Positions 1-7,574 of a DNA stretch of 64,000 bases are shown one piece after another; the first letter of the stretch is position 1, and every line of letters begins with the position of its first letter. Both the position numbers and the translations under genes were made by a program. The notes under the pieces were generated by a model. The model ran no database searches. It was given only the letters and a program-made list of their open reading frames with translations, and was not told the DNA's origin. Location of the stretch: NCBI RefSeq assembly GCF_023954335.1, contig NZ_JAMLIE010000006.1, forward strand, positions 62,001 to 126,000, read 5' to 3'. This stretch comes from Aquamicrobium sp. GTDB taxonomy: Bacteria > Pseudomonadota > Alphaproteobacteria > Rhizobiales > Rhizobiaceae.

Positions 1-423
1 AGCGTGGCGCTGCGCAAGTCGATCGAGCAGGGCGACATCGCCTGGGAGACGCGCGTGGTCGCCGCGTATCACGCGATCAGCCGCACGCCGATCCCCCGCT
101 CGCCGGAGGACGAGGTCTCCTCGAAATGGGCGACGCATCACCGCGCCTTCCACATGGAGCTCCTGTCCGCCTGCGGCTCGCGGTGGCAGATGAACCTCGC
201 CAGCCTGCTTTTCGACCAGGCGGAGCGCTTTCGCCTCGTCCGCGCGACGAAGGCCGGCGCCTCCCTGCAATCGCGCGATCCCAGCGACGAGCATCGCGAC
301 ATCATCGAGGCGGTGCTCGCCCGCGACGCCGACCGGGCGGTCAAGGCGCTCGACAACCACTATCGCGAGACCACCAAGCAGGTCCTCAGCTACATCACCG
401 TGCAGGACCGGCATGACGGCTGA
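1..423 (+). CDS. GntR-family regulator, C-terminal FCD domain (5' truncated by window edge)
   Basis: The frame is open from base 1, so the N-terminal winged-helix part lies outside the window. The 139+ visible residues are helical and end with a segment (DEHRDIIEAVLARDADRAVKALDNHYRET) typical of the last FCD helices of FadR/GntR regulators: an H-x-x-I-x-x-A-[IV] pattern followed by a His that usually binds metal or ligand. Such regulators sense carboxylic or amino acids. The gene overlaps the next one by 11 bases, so the two are probably co-transcribed. The ligand cannot be told from this part. Confidence 0.8.
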   Translation, partial: SVALRKSIEQGDIAWETRVVAAYHAISRTPIPRSPEDEVSSKWATHHRAFHMELLSACGSRWQMNLASLLFDQAERFRLVRATKAGASLQSRDPSDEHRDIIEAVLARDADRAVKALDNHYRETTKQVLSYITVQDRHDG

Positions 424-802
424 GAACGACGATACCGCCGCCATCGCCGAGCTGATGCGGCCGATGATGAAGCGCGAGCTCTACGTCATCCTCAACCGGC
501 CGCTGGTGCCGATGGCCGAGATGCGGCCCCATCTGCATGCGCATCTGGTCTATATGATCGAGCTCGAGCAATCGGGCGTGCTCTTCGCCTCCGGTCCGCT
601 CAGCGAGCCGGGTGGAGAGATGGCGGGCGAAGGGCTCACCATCGTCCGGGCCGCCTCGCTCGCGGAAGCCGAGGCGATCGCCGGCAGGGACCCCTTCGTT
701 CTGGCCGGCCAGCGCGAGCCGCAAGTGCGCAAATGGACCGTCAACGAAGGCCGCATCACCGTCTCCGTCGACATTTCCACCGCGACGGCGGCATTGCCCT
801 AA
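413..802 (+). CDS. YciI-like protein
   Basis: 129 residues. The core from about residue 22 (ELYVILNRPL) through the H-x-H-x-x-Y-M-I-E-L-E-x-S-G-V-L-F-A-S-G-P segment to GRDPF near residue 90 is the YciI-like alpha/beta barrel fold: a His in the first half, then GPL and a D-P-F turn. YciI proteins are small putative enzymes of unclear reaction, often encoded beside catabolic genes. The ATG lies inside the end of the GntR gene (11-base overlap), suggesting translational coupling. The true substrate is unknown; family confidence is good. Confidence 0.75.
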   Translation: MTAENDDTAAIAELMRPMMKRELYVILNRPLVPMAEMRPHLHAHLVYMIELEQSGVLFASGPLSEPGGEMAGEGLTIVRAASLAEAEAIAGRDPFVLAGQREPQVRKWTVNEGRITVSVDISTATAALP

Positions 803-992
803 AGTCGCGAAGTCGGGTCGTCGCCGAGGGTCGGTTTTTCCGCGTCCGCGCCCTACCGGAACGCGTTGCCATAAACATGACATTTTTTATCCAGTTTTTT
901 GTTTTCCCTGGCGGGACGACGCGATATTATTCGCTGCGCCGCTTCGCCCGGAATGGTCCGGGCATGTCCGGCGAGGACTATGGAGAGGGAAA

Positions 993-1166
993 ATGGAACT
1001 GAGCGCACCCACCAAGATCGTGTTCATCATCGCCATCGTTCTGGCCGTCATCTCGCTGCTGCCGGTAATCGGCATCTCGCTGGGCACCCTCGGGGCCTAC
1101 AGCTACTGGCTGCTGCTGGTCGCCTTCCTCGTGCTTGCCGCCGGCAACCTGCTGAAGGGGATCTAG
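993..1166 (+). CDS. Small two-helix membrane protein, hypothetical
   Basis: 57 residues starting at an ATG preceded by a GGAGAGGG ribosome-binding site. Almost the whole protein is two hydrophobic helices, about residues 9-29 (VFIIAIVLAVISLLPVIGI) and 36-53 (YWLLLVAFLVLAAGNLL), with a short polar turn. Many alphaproteobacteria carry such uncharacterised inner-membrane mini-proteins. The upstream 190 bases are unusually T-rich for this window and include TATTAT at 925-930, a possible -10 element. No function can be given. Confidence 0.6.
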   Translation: MELSAPTKIVFIIAIVLAVISLLPVIGISLGTLGAYSYWLLLVAFLVLAAGNLLKGI

Positions 1167-1286
1167 CGCGAGATCGCGAACCCGGGCCGGCCGGCATGGC
1201 ATCGCCGTGCCGCCGGCCAGCGAAACGAAGGGCGAAAGCGGAGCACGGCAGGGCGGCGACAGCGCTCCAGCCGGGAGATTTGCGGC

Positions 1287-1628
1287 ATGATGCATTACAA
1301 GCCACCGCGTGACGCGCTCACCGAAGTCGCGGAGCGGGATCGCTATCGCGACGGTTTCGCCGCCGTCGAGGCGTCGCTGGCTGCCGTCCGCGCCGCGAAG
1401 CGTGCCGCCGACGAAAGCCTGCGGCGGGCGCAGGAAGCGCCCGGCCCGCATGTCACGACCAACTCGATCTTCGTCGCTCTCTACGACGCGCATCTGCGTG
1501 ATCGGGAAGCGCTGTTCTCGGCGCTGCGCGGCCTCGACGAGGCCCGCGCCGCGCTGAGGCCCGGCGCTGCCGAAGATATCCGGGCCGCCGCCGACGGCCG
1601 GGGACGGCAAAAGGCGGCAGGCGGCTAA
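1287..1628 (+). CDS. Hypothetical protein, Ala/Arg-rich helical
   Basis: 113 residues, ATG-ATG start behind a GGGAG site. The protein is highly charged and mostly predicted helix (E-R-D-R-Y-R-D-G-F, then A-A-V-R-A-A-K-R-A-A-D-E-S-L-R-R-A), with a less regular centre (PHVTTNSIFVALYDAHLRDREALFSALRGL). No known domain is recognised. Codon use fits the neighbours, which supports a real gene. It is followed by an intergenic palindrome. Confidence 0.5.
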   Translation: MMHYKPPRDALTEVAERDRYRDGFAAVEASLAAVRAAKRAADESLRRAQEAPGPHVTTNSIFVALYDAHLRDREALFSALRGLDEARAALRPGAAEDIRAAADGRGRQKAAGG

Positions 1629-1639
1629 AGCATTTTGCA

Positions 1640-1659
1640 GTCAGACGGAATCGTCTGAC
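1640..1659. repeat. Intergenic inverted repeat GTCAGACG-GAAT-CGTCTGAC
   Basis: Perfect 8-base arms with a 4-base loop. The hairpin sits between two copies of GCGGCTAAAG (1621-1630 and 1671-1680). I have the impression that similar GTCAGACG/CGTCTGAC palindromes are dispersed in Mesorhizobium-type genomes; that is memory, not a search. It may also help terminate the upstream gene, although no T-run follows. Confidence 0.5.
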
Positions 1660-1691
1660 GTCGCATAAATGCGGCTAAAGGAAAGAAGCTG

Positions 1692-1730
1692 GAGCAGCGG
1701 AAGGAGCGTTCGTCAGAACGTCCGCTGCTC
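1692..1730. terminator. Possible terminator hairpin after the DUF2478 gene
   Basis: Arms GAGCAGCGGA (1692-1701) and TCCGCTGCTC (1721-1730) are perfect 10-base complements with an inner smaller stem. The right arm touches the stop codon of the minus-strand DUF2478 gene. Read on the minus strand it is followed by a loose pyrimidine tract (TTCTTTCCTTT). There is no strong T-run, so a repeat element is the alternative. Confidence 0.4.
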
Positions 1731-2260
1731 TAGCGCCGGCCCTGCCCCTCCACCGCTTGCCGCCACCGCTCTATCGACCCGCTGTCCGGCTCCAGCCAGA
1801 CGGCTTCGCCCGCGAAGGCGGTCCACGCATCCCGGTGCTTCGCCGAAACCGTCGTCAGCAGCGGCTTGCCGGCCGCGACGGCTTCGCGGAAGGCCATCCA
1901 CAGGCCCCGGCGCGCCGCTTCGGTCTTGCCGAACTTGCTGAGGACGACGACATCGGCATCGGCGATCTGGGGCAGCAGCCCGGCGCAGGCATCGTCGATG
2001 CCTGCCGTGTCGAGATGGCAGGCGGTGCCGGCCGGAGCCGCGTCGAGATGGATGGAGAACCGGCGCCCCGAGGCGATGTCGCGCAGGAACGCCGCGCTGC
2101 ATTCGCCTTCGGCGTCGCCGTCCTCCGCCAGCACGCCGACGACCCTTGCGCCCGCCTGACTCCAGGCATCCGCCGCGGCGCGCAGCAGGGCTTGCGTGTC
2201 CTGTCCCTCGCGGTTTGCGACGACGGCGATGGCGTCCGACCGGGTCATGCTCCAAGCCAT
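1730..2260 (-). CDS. DUF2478 protein (putative NTPase-like)
   Basis: About 176 residues from the ATG at 2260 (MAWSMTRSDA); a second ATG at 2248 is possible, and an in-frame extension to 2335 lacks a ribosome site. DUF2478 features are an N-terminal beta strand (IAVVANREGQDTQALL), a C-H-L-D-T-A-G-I-D-x-A-C segment, and V-V-V-L-S-K-F-G-K-x-E-A-x-x-R-G, followed by P-L-L-T-T-V. The family is often found near molybdenum-related genes; no molybdate gene is visible here. Its role is unknown. It is transcribed divergently from the racemase-family gene. Confidence 0.7.
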   Translation of the reverse strand: MAWSMTRSDAIAVVANREGQDTQALLRAAADAWSQAGARVVGVLAEDGDAEGECSAAFLRDIASGRRFSIHLDAAPAGTACHLDTAGIDDACAGLLPQIADADVVVLSKFGKTEAARRGLWMAFREAVAAGKPLLTTVSAKHRDAWTAFAGEAVWLEPDSGSIERWRQAVEGQGRR

Positions 2261-2317
2261 AGCACGAAACGGCGCACCGGCCGAGGAGCCCGGCGCGATT
2301 TTGCGCCGCCGGCCGCG

Positions 2318-2351
2318 TTCATGCGCCTTTTGCATGAATTTATCGCATGAA
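2318..2351. promoter_or_regulatory. Candidate operator, three GCATGAA half-sites
   Basis: TTCATGC (2318-2324) and GCATGAA (2332-2338) form a perfect inverted repeat with a 7-base gap, and a third GCATGAA copy follows at 2345-2351. The cluster lies in the divergent region between the DUF2478 and racemase-family genes, before the start of a catabolic operon, where a GntR or LysR regulator would be expected to bind. The binding protein is not known. Confidence 0.4.
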
Positions 2352-2476
2352 CTTATCCGAAATCGACGTTTGTAGTCGCTCTGCCGGCCTTTACTCTGAT
2401 GCTAGGAACAGGCCGTTTCCCAACGGGAAATGCCGGGCCGCCATCGGCCGCCGCTGCAATCGAAGGGCGTTTTCGC

Positions 2477-3484
2477 ATGTTTTCCAGGAATGTCATTACC
2501 TGCGTCGATCATCATCACGGCCAGGCCTCGCGCACCATCTTGTCCGGCCATCCGGCGATCCGGGGACGCACCATGCGCGAGAAGGTGGAGTTCTACCTTC
2601 GCACCATGTCCTGGCTGCATGAATCGACGCTGCGCGAGCCGCGCGGCCATCGCAACCTTCTCGGTGCGGTGCTGACCGACCCGGTCAGCGACGAAGCGGC
2701 CTTCGGCGTCATCTTCCTTCACCCGTCGGGCACGTTCGACGGCTGCGGCGACAGCACCTTCGCGACCGCCGCCGCCCTGATCGAGATGGGCATGGTGCCT
2801 GTCGCCGAGCCGGTCACGCGCTTCGTCCTCGATACGGTTCTCGGCCCGCTTTCCATCGAGGCCGAAATTGCCGGCGGCGTGGTGCAGGAGGTGCGCTTCA
2901 GCAATGTCCCTTCCTACCGGGTCGGCGGCTTCGAGGCCGCGCTGGCCGACGGCCGGACGCTTCAGGTCGAGGTCGCGTTCGGCGGCCTCTATTACGGCTT
3001 CATCGATGCCGCGTCGGCGGGACTGGACCTCGAGCAGAAGGCGGAGCCGCGCATCATCGCCACGGCGCAGGCGCTGTGGGAGAGCATCGGCGCGGAAAGC
3101 CCGCTGACCGACCCGGCCAGCGGCAAGCCCGTCCCGCTCGACCTGTTCACCTTCACGGCACGCCAGGAGGCCGGCCGCGGCAGCGCCTATCTGGCGGCGA
3201 ACGTCTACAAGCCGGGCCGCATGGGGCGCACGCCCTCGGGCACCGGCAGCAGTGCCCATATCGCGCTGCGCGTCGCCACCGGGGCCCACGATCCGGCCGA
3301 GCCCTTCGTCCAGCGCAGCCTGCTCGGGACCCATTTCACCGGCACCGCCGCGCGCTCGACCCTGCCGGACGGGCGGCCCTGCGTCGTGCCGACCATCGGG
3401 GCCAAGTCCTACATGATGGGGATCTGCCAGCTCGTCATCGATCCCGCCGATCCGTTCGGCCACGGTTTCATCGTCGAATCCTGA
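2477..3484 (+). CDS. Proline-racemase-family enzyme (hydroxyproline epimerase or dehydratase-like)
   Basis: 335 residues from the ATG at 2477, chosen because an AAGGG site precedes it and the in-frame extension to 2399 is not family-like. The two catalytic motifs are visible: Cys90 in SGTFDGCGDST, aligned with the first catalytic Cys (MCGHG in family members), and RTPSGTGSSA around 251-260, where the second catalytic Cys of SPCGTG is Ser254. Epimerases and racemases of the family use Cys/Cys; trans-3-hydroxy-L-proline dehydratases use Cys/Thr. A Cys/Ser pair therefore points away from racemisation and possibly to a dehydratase. It heads an operon with an amino-acid ABC permease 47 bases downstream, so the substrate is probably an imported imino or amino acid. 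Confidence 0.75.
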   Translation: MFSRNVITCVDHHHGQASRTILSGHPAIRGRTMREKVEFYLRTMSWLHESTLREPRGHRNLLGAVLTDPVSDEAAFGVIFLHPSGTFDGCGDSTFATAAALIEMGMVPVAEPVTRFVLDTVLGPLSIEAEIAGGVVQEVRFSNVPSYRVGGFEAALADGRTLQVEVAFGGLYYGFIDAASAGLDLEQKAEPRIIATAQALWESIGAESPLTDPASGKPVPLDLFTFTARQEAGRGSAYLAANVYKPGRMGRTPSGTGSSAHIALRVATGAHDPAEPFVQRSLLGTHFTGTAARSTLPDGRPCVVPTIGAKSYMMGICQLVIDPADPFGHGFIVES

Positions 3485-3531
3485 GATGGCGCGGCCGGGC
3501 GCGCGCCCCGGCCGCATGGAGGATGCAAGGC

Positions 3532-4194
3532 ATGTATCAATGGGATTTCGACGTGATCTACACCTACCGCGAGGTTCTCGCGGTCGGGCTGCTCAACACG
3601 CTCTACTACACCGTCGCCTGCATCGTCGGCGGGTTGCTCGTCGGGCTGGTCGAGGCGTTCGCGCGGCTGTCGCCGCTGCGGATCGTCAGGCTGCCGGCGC
3701 ATTTCCTGGTCGAGATATTCCGCTGCACGCCGCTTCTGGTCATTCTGATCTGGTTCTACTACGCGCTTCCCGTGCTGCTCGGCATCCAGATTTCGGCGCT
3801 CACCGCGGGGATGCTGGCGCTGTCGCTCTACGGCGGCGCCTTCTATTGCGAGATCATCCGCGCCGGCATCATCTCGATCGAGAGCGGCCAGCGGGAAGCC
3901 GCGCAGGCGCTGGGCATGCGCCGGGCCGACACGATGCGCCGCATCATCCTGCCGCAGGCGCTGCGGCGCATGGTGCCGCCGCTGATGAACCAGTCCATCC
4001 TCCAGCTGAAGAACACGTCCCTCGTCTCGGTCCTCGCTTTGCCAGACCTGATCTATCAGGGCCAGCTGGTGACGCATGAGACCTATCGGCCGCTCGAGGT
4101 CTACACCACCGTGGCCGTGATCTACTTCGCCATCCTGTTCCCGGCGACGCTGCTGGTTCAGCAGCTCGAGCGCCGCCTCGACGTGAAGGGCTGA
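3532..4194 (+). CDS. Polar amino-acid ABC transporter permease (HisM/GlnP type)
   Basis: 220 residues, inner-membrane permease. Start at 3532 because GGAGG at 3518-3522 gives ideal spacing; the ATG at 3523 is too close. Hydrophobic segments lie near residues 15-40, 58-85, 86-105 and 190-212. The EAA loop that docks the ATPase is S-G-Q-R-E-A-A-Q-A-L-G-M (118-129) followed by R-x-I-I-L-P-Q-A-L. Only one permease is present, so it may work as a homodimer or with a partner encoded elsewhere. The ATPase gene follows after 3 bases and the likely binding protein is at 6538. Confidence 0.88.
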   Translation: MYQWDFDVIYTYREVLAVGLLNTLYYTVACIVGGLLVGLVEAFARLSPLRIVRLPAHFLVEIFRCTPLLVILIWFYYALPVLLGIQISALTAGMLALSLYGGAFYCEIIRAGIISIESGQREAAQALGMRRADTMRRIILPQALRRMVPPLMNQSILQLKNTSLVSVLALPDLIYQGQLVTHETYRPLEVYTTVAVIYFAILFPATLLVQQLERRLDVKG

Positions 4195-4197
4195 GCG

Positions 4198-4968
4198 ATG
4201 CAGGAGAGTTCACAGCGCGCCATCATCGAGATCCGCAGCTTGAGCAAGTCGTTCGGGGCGCTGACGGTCCTGCGCGACATCAACCTGACGGTGCCGAAGG
4301 GCGGCGTCGTCGCGCTGATCGGGCCATCCGGCTCGGGCAAGTCGACGCTGCTGCGCTGCCTCAACCTGCTGGTCGTCCCCGACGGCGGCAGCGTCTGCGT
4401 CAACGGCAGCAGCTTCGCCTTCGGGCCCGGCGAACGCCTGCCGGGCGACCGCGCCCTGTCGGCCTTCCGCGCCCGCACCGGCATGGTGTTCCAGCATTTC
4501 AACCTCTTCCCGCACATGACGGCGGCGCAGAACGTCATGGAGGGCCCGCTGACGGTGCTGAAGCAGCCGCGCGCGCAGGCGCGCGCCGAGGCGCTCGCCA
4601 TGCTCGAAAAGGTCGGGCTGGCGGAAAAGGCCGATGTCTACCCCGCCTTCCTGTCGGGCGGCCAGAAGCAGCGCGTCGCGATCGCGCGGGCGCTGGCGAT
4701 GAAGCCCGACGTGATGCTGTTCGACGAAGTGACGTCGGCGCTCGATCCCGAGTTGGTCGGCGAGGTGCTGGCGGTGATGCGCGGCCTCGCCGATGAGGGG
4801 ATGACGATGATCATAGTCACCCACGAGATCGCCTTCGCGCGGGATGTCGGCGACAGGGTCGTCTTCATGCGCGACGGCCTGATCGTGGAAGAGGGGCCGC
4901 CCGAGCAGGTGATCGCCAATCCCGTCCACGCGGCGACCCGCTCCTTCCTCTCCCACTTCAACCGCTAG
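4198..4968 (+). CDS. Polar amino-acid ABC transporter ATP-binding protein
   Basis: 256 residues. Walker A GPSGSGKST at 42-50, Q-loop near 99 (VFQHFNLFPHMT), signature LSGGQKQR at 152-159, Walker B DVMLFDE at 171-177 and the switch His in TIIVTHE. The segment FQHFNLFPHMT and DEVTSALDPELV are typical of the GlnQ/HisP subfamily. It energises the permease encoded immediately upstream. Position between the permease and the amidase pair suggests import of the amidase or racemase substrate. Confidence 0.92.
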   Translation: MQESSQRAIIEIRSLSKSFGALTVLRDINLTVPKGGVVALIGPSGSGKSTLLRCLNLLVVPDGGSVCVNGSSFAFGPGERLPGDRALSAFRARTGMVFQHFNLFPHMTAAQNVMEGPLTVLKQPRAQARAEALAMLEKVGLAEKADVYPAFLSGGQKQRVAIARALAMKPDVMLFDEVTSALDPELVGEVLAVMRGLADEGMTMIIVTHEIAFARDVGDRVVFMRDGLIVEEGPPEQVIANPVHAATRSFLSHFNR

Positions 4969-4978
4969 GGCAGCGACG

Positions 4979-5167
4979 ATGACGGAACAGACCCACCCCA
5001 GTCCCGAGATCGCGCTGCTGCTGGAAACCATCCTCCCGGACGGCGCGTCCGACACCGAACGCGCCGATTTCGCCCGCGGGCTGACGATCCTCGCCGAACT
5101 CTTGGGCGAGGTCGACACGAACGAGGCGCTGGCCAAGGCCGAGGGGAGTGTCGTGCGCCATGAATGA
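4979..5167 (+). CDS. DUF4089 protein, AtzG-like small amidase subunit
   Basis: 62 residues, helical, with a core (EIALLLETILPDG..R..F..GLTILAELLGEV) that matches the DUF4089/AtzG pattern. AtzG is a GatC-like small protein that binds and stabilises the amidase AtzE; the gene pair is conserved. Here the stop codon overlaps the ATG of an AtzE-like amidase, so the two are translationally coupled. I therefore infer an AtzE/AtzG-type complex. No cyanurate-pathway genes are seen, so the substrate may differ from 1-carboxybiuret. Confidence 0.7.
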   Translation: MTEQTHPSPEIALLLETILPDGASDTERADFARGLTILAELLGEVDTNEALAKAEGSVVRHE

Positions 5168-6536
5168 AGCCTCCCCGCCCGCAGGCGGTTCCGGCATCGC
5201 GGACGCGGCTTCGCCCGGCGCCGTCTCGCGCACGGTCGAAACCCTGCTCTCGCGCATCGCGCGCCACGAGGAAAGGCTCTCCGCCTTCACCCGCGTCATG
5301 GCCGACGAGGCGCGCGGGCAGGCCGCGATGCTGGATGCGCTCGACCCGGCCGAGCGCGGGCCGCTGCACGGGATGGTGGTGTCGATCAAGGACATTATCG
5401 ACGTCGAGGGCGTCGCCACCACCTGCGGCTCGCGCAGCCGGCTCGACCGCGTCGCGGCGAAAGACGCCACGCTGGTCGCCCGGCTGCGGCGCGCCGGGGC
5501 GGTCATCGTCGGCAAGGCCAATTGCCATGAATTCGCCTTCGGCGGGCCGGCCTTCGACCTGCCCTTCCCGCCGGCGCGGAACCCGTGGGACGACGAGCTG
5601 TTTCCCGGCGGCTCATCGAGCGGGTCGGGCGTTTCGGTCGCGGCCGGCTTCTGCCACGCCTCGATCGGCTCCGACACCGCCGGCTCGATCCGCCTGCCGA
5701 GCAGCCATTGCGGCATCGTCGGCCTCAAGATCGGCAGCGGCAGGGTGCCGCTCGACGGCGTGTGCGCGTTGAGCCCCTCGCTCGACAGCGTCGGCCCGAT
5801 GGCGCTCTCGGTGGCCGATTGCGCGGCCATCTACGCCGTGATCGCGGATGGCAACGGCGGCGCGGCCGGGGCGGAGGATGCCGTCGCGCCGCGCCTCGCC
5901 ATCCCCGAGCCGGAATGGATCGCCGCGCTCGAATGCAGCCCCGACAGCCTCGCCGCCTACGAGCGCGCCTGCGCCATCTTCCGGGCCGACGGCATCGCCG
6001 TCTCGACCGTCGCCCTGCCCTCGCTGCGCGCCATCCACGCCGCGAGCTCCGTGGTGATGATGCGCGAGGTCGCCGACGGCTTCGCCGCCGAGGTGCGGCG
6101 CGACTATCTCAAGTTCGGCGAGGTGTTCCGCAACAGGGTCCTTCTCGGCGAGCGCATCCCCGGCCGCGCCTATGCGCTCGCCCTGCGCCAGTGCCGGCGG
6201 CTCGCCGGCGAGATCGCCCGGGCGCTCGACGGCTTCGGTGCGCTGCTGCTGCCCGGCTATCCCGTCGGGCCGACGCCGCTGACCACGGTCGACAAGTTCT
6301 ACTTCCTGCAACGGGAGAACCTCAACGTGGTGGCGAACTGCGCCGGCGCGCCGACGCTGTCGCTGCCCGTGCTGCGCGATGCCACGCGCCGGCCGCTCGG
6401 CATCCAGCTGATGGGCGGCAGCGGCGGGGAGCCGCGCCTGCTCGCCCTCGGCAAGCGGCTGGAAAGGCTGCTCGCCTATCCGCACCAGCTTCCGTTTCCG
6501 GAAGCCGGGACCGATCAAACCAAGAAAGGGGAATGA
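5160..6536 (+). CDS. Amidase (amidase-signature family, AtzE-like)
   Basis: 458 residues from the ATG at 5160 (12 bases after a GGGGAG site; a GTG at 5148 is less likely). The Ser-Ser-Lys triad is visible: Lys77 in VVSIKDII, cis-Ser near 153 in GGSSSGSG, and nucleophile Ser176 in GSDTAGSIRLP. The enzyme hydrolyses an amide in the cytoplasm. It overlaps the DUF4089 subunit gene by 8 bases and is followed 1 base later by a binding-protein gene, so it belongs to the ABC uptake operon. The usual Gly before the nucleophile (T-G-G-S) is Ala174, a common variation. Confidence 0.85.
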   Translation: MNEASPPAGGSGIADAASPGAVSRTVETLLSRIARHEERLSAFTRVMADEARGQAAMLDALDPAERGPLHGMVVSIKDIIDVEGVATTCGSRSRLDRVAAKDATLVARLRRAGAVIVGKANCHEFAFGGPAFDLPFPPARNPWDDELFPGGSSSGSGVSVAAGFCHASIGSDTAGSIRLPSSHCGIVGLKIGSGRVPLDGVCALSPSLDSVGPMALSVADCAAIYAVIADGNGGAAGAEDAVAPRLAIPEPEWIAALECSPDSLAAYERACAIFRADGIAVSTVALPSLRAIHAASSVVMMREVADGFAAEVRRDYLKFGEVFRNRVLLGERIPGRAYALALRQCRRLAGEIARALDGFGALLLPGYPVGPTPLTTVDKFYFLQRENLNVVANCAGAPTLSLPVLRDATRRPLGIQLMGGSGGEPRLLALGKRLERLLAYPHQLPFPEAGTDQTKKGE

Positions 6537-6537
6537 C

Positions 6538-7416
6538 ATGACGACTTCGAAAACAGCATTCGACCAGGCGGTGTCGCGGCGCAGGCTGGTGCAGCTCGCC
6601 GCGGCCGGGTCCATCGCAGTCGCCGGGACCGCCGCCGCCGGCGGCGCGGCGCAAGCCCAAGGCGCGCCCTCGACCCTCGCCAAGATCCGCGCCGCCAAGA
6701 AGATGCGCGTGGCCGCGCTCGTCGGCGAGCCGCCCTATTTCGTCAAGAGCGCGGTGTCGGGCGAGTGGTCGGGCGCCTGCGTCGAGATGGCCAGGGATAT
6801 CGCCAAGCTGCTCGAGGTGGAGATCGAGTTCGTCGATTCGACCTACGGCAACTCGGTGATCCAGCTCCAGACCGACAAGGCCGACATCGCCATGTCGCTG
6901 ACGCCGACCCCGGTGCGCTCGCTGTCGATCAACTTCTCCAAGTCCTACTTCCTGCACGGCTACGGGCTGGTCGCGCCGGAGAGCCTGTCGATCTCGACCT
7001 GGTCCGAGCTTAACAACCCGGACATCAAGGTCGCCGTCGACCTCGGCTCGACGCAGGAGATGGCCGCGCGCCGGTTCGCCCCGAAAGCCAACATCACCGC
7101 CTTCGCCACGCGCGACGAGGTGATGCTGGCGCTTCAGAGCAAGCGTGTCGATTGCGCCGTCTTCGCCGCCCTGCTCGGTATGACCGCCGTCAAGAAGAAC
7201 CCCAGCATCGGCAAGTTCTCGATGCTGACGGAGCCGGTGATCGGCCTGCCCGCCTGCCTCGCCATCCCGAAGGAGGACAATCTCGACTGGAAGAACTTCC
7301 TCGACGTGTGGGTCGAGTACAATCGCGGCATCGGCCAGATGACCGAGTGGCTGACCAACGGCATGAAGCTCGCCGGCGTCGAGCCGGAAGACATTCCCGC
7401 CGACGTCAAGCTCTGA
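6538..7416 (+). CDS. Amino-acid ABC transporter substrate-binding protein, Tat-exported
   Basis: 292 residues. The N-terminus has a twin-arginine signal, S-R-R-R-L-V-Q-L at 13-20, followed by a long Ala-rich h-region and a likely cleavage after AQA (about residue 40). The mature part begins TLAKIRAAKKMRVAALVGEPPYF, typical of family-3 periplasmic binding proteins for polar amino acids. It is the probable receptor for the permease and ATPase at 3532-4968, although the amidase pair is inserted between them. Tat export suggests that it folds before transport. Confidence 0.88.
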   Translation: MTTSKTAFDQAVSRRRLVQLAAAGSIAVAGTAAAGGAAQAQGAPSTLAKIRAAKKMRVAALVGEPPYFVKSAVSGEWSGACVEMARDIAKLLEVEIEFVDSTYGNSVIQLQTDKADIAMSLTPTPVRSLSINFSKSYFLHGYGLVAPESLSISTWSELNNPDIKVAVDLGSTQEMAARRFAPKANITAFATRDEVMLALQSKRVDCAVFAALLGMTAVKKNPSIGKFSMLTEPVIGLPACLAIPKEDNLDWKNFLDVWVEYNRGIGQMTEWLTNGMKLAGVEPEDIPADVKL

Positions 7417-7574
7417 AGGCTTGCACAGCGACCGGCGGCACAGCGCATCCATGGCGTTGCGCCGCCGGGCATGCCGGACGCCCGGCGGACGCTTGCGCGA
7501 CCGGCGCTAACACGATGAAATGGCGCCGGACAGCATTGCGCCGGCAGGCACCGGAAGAGCGACCCGCATCGAAG

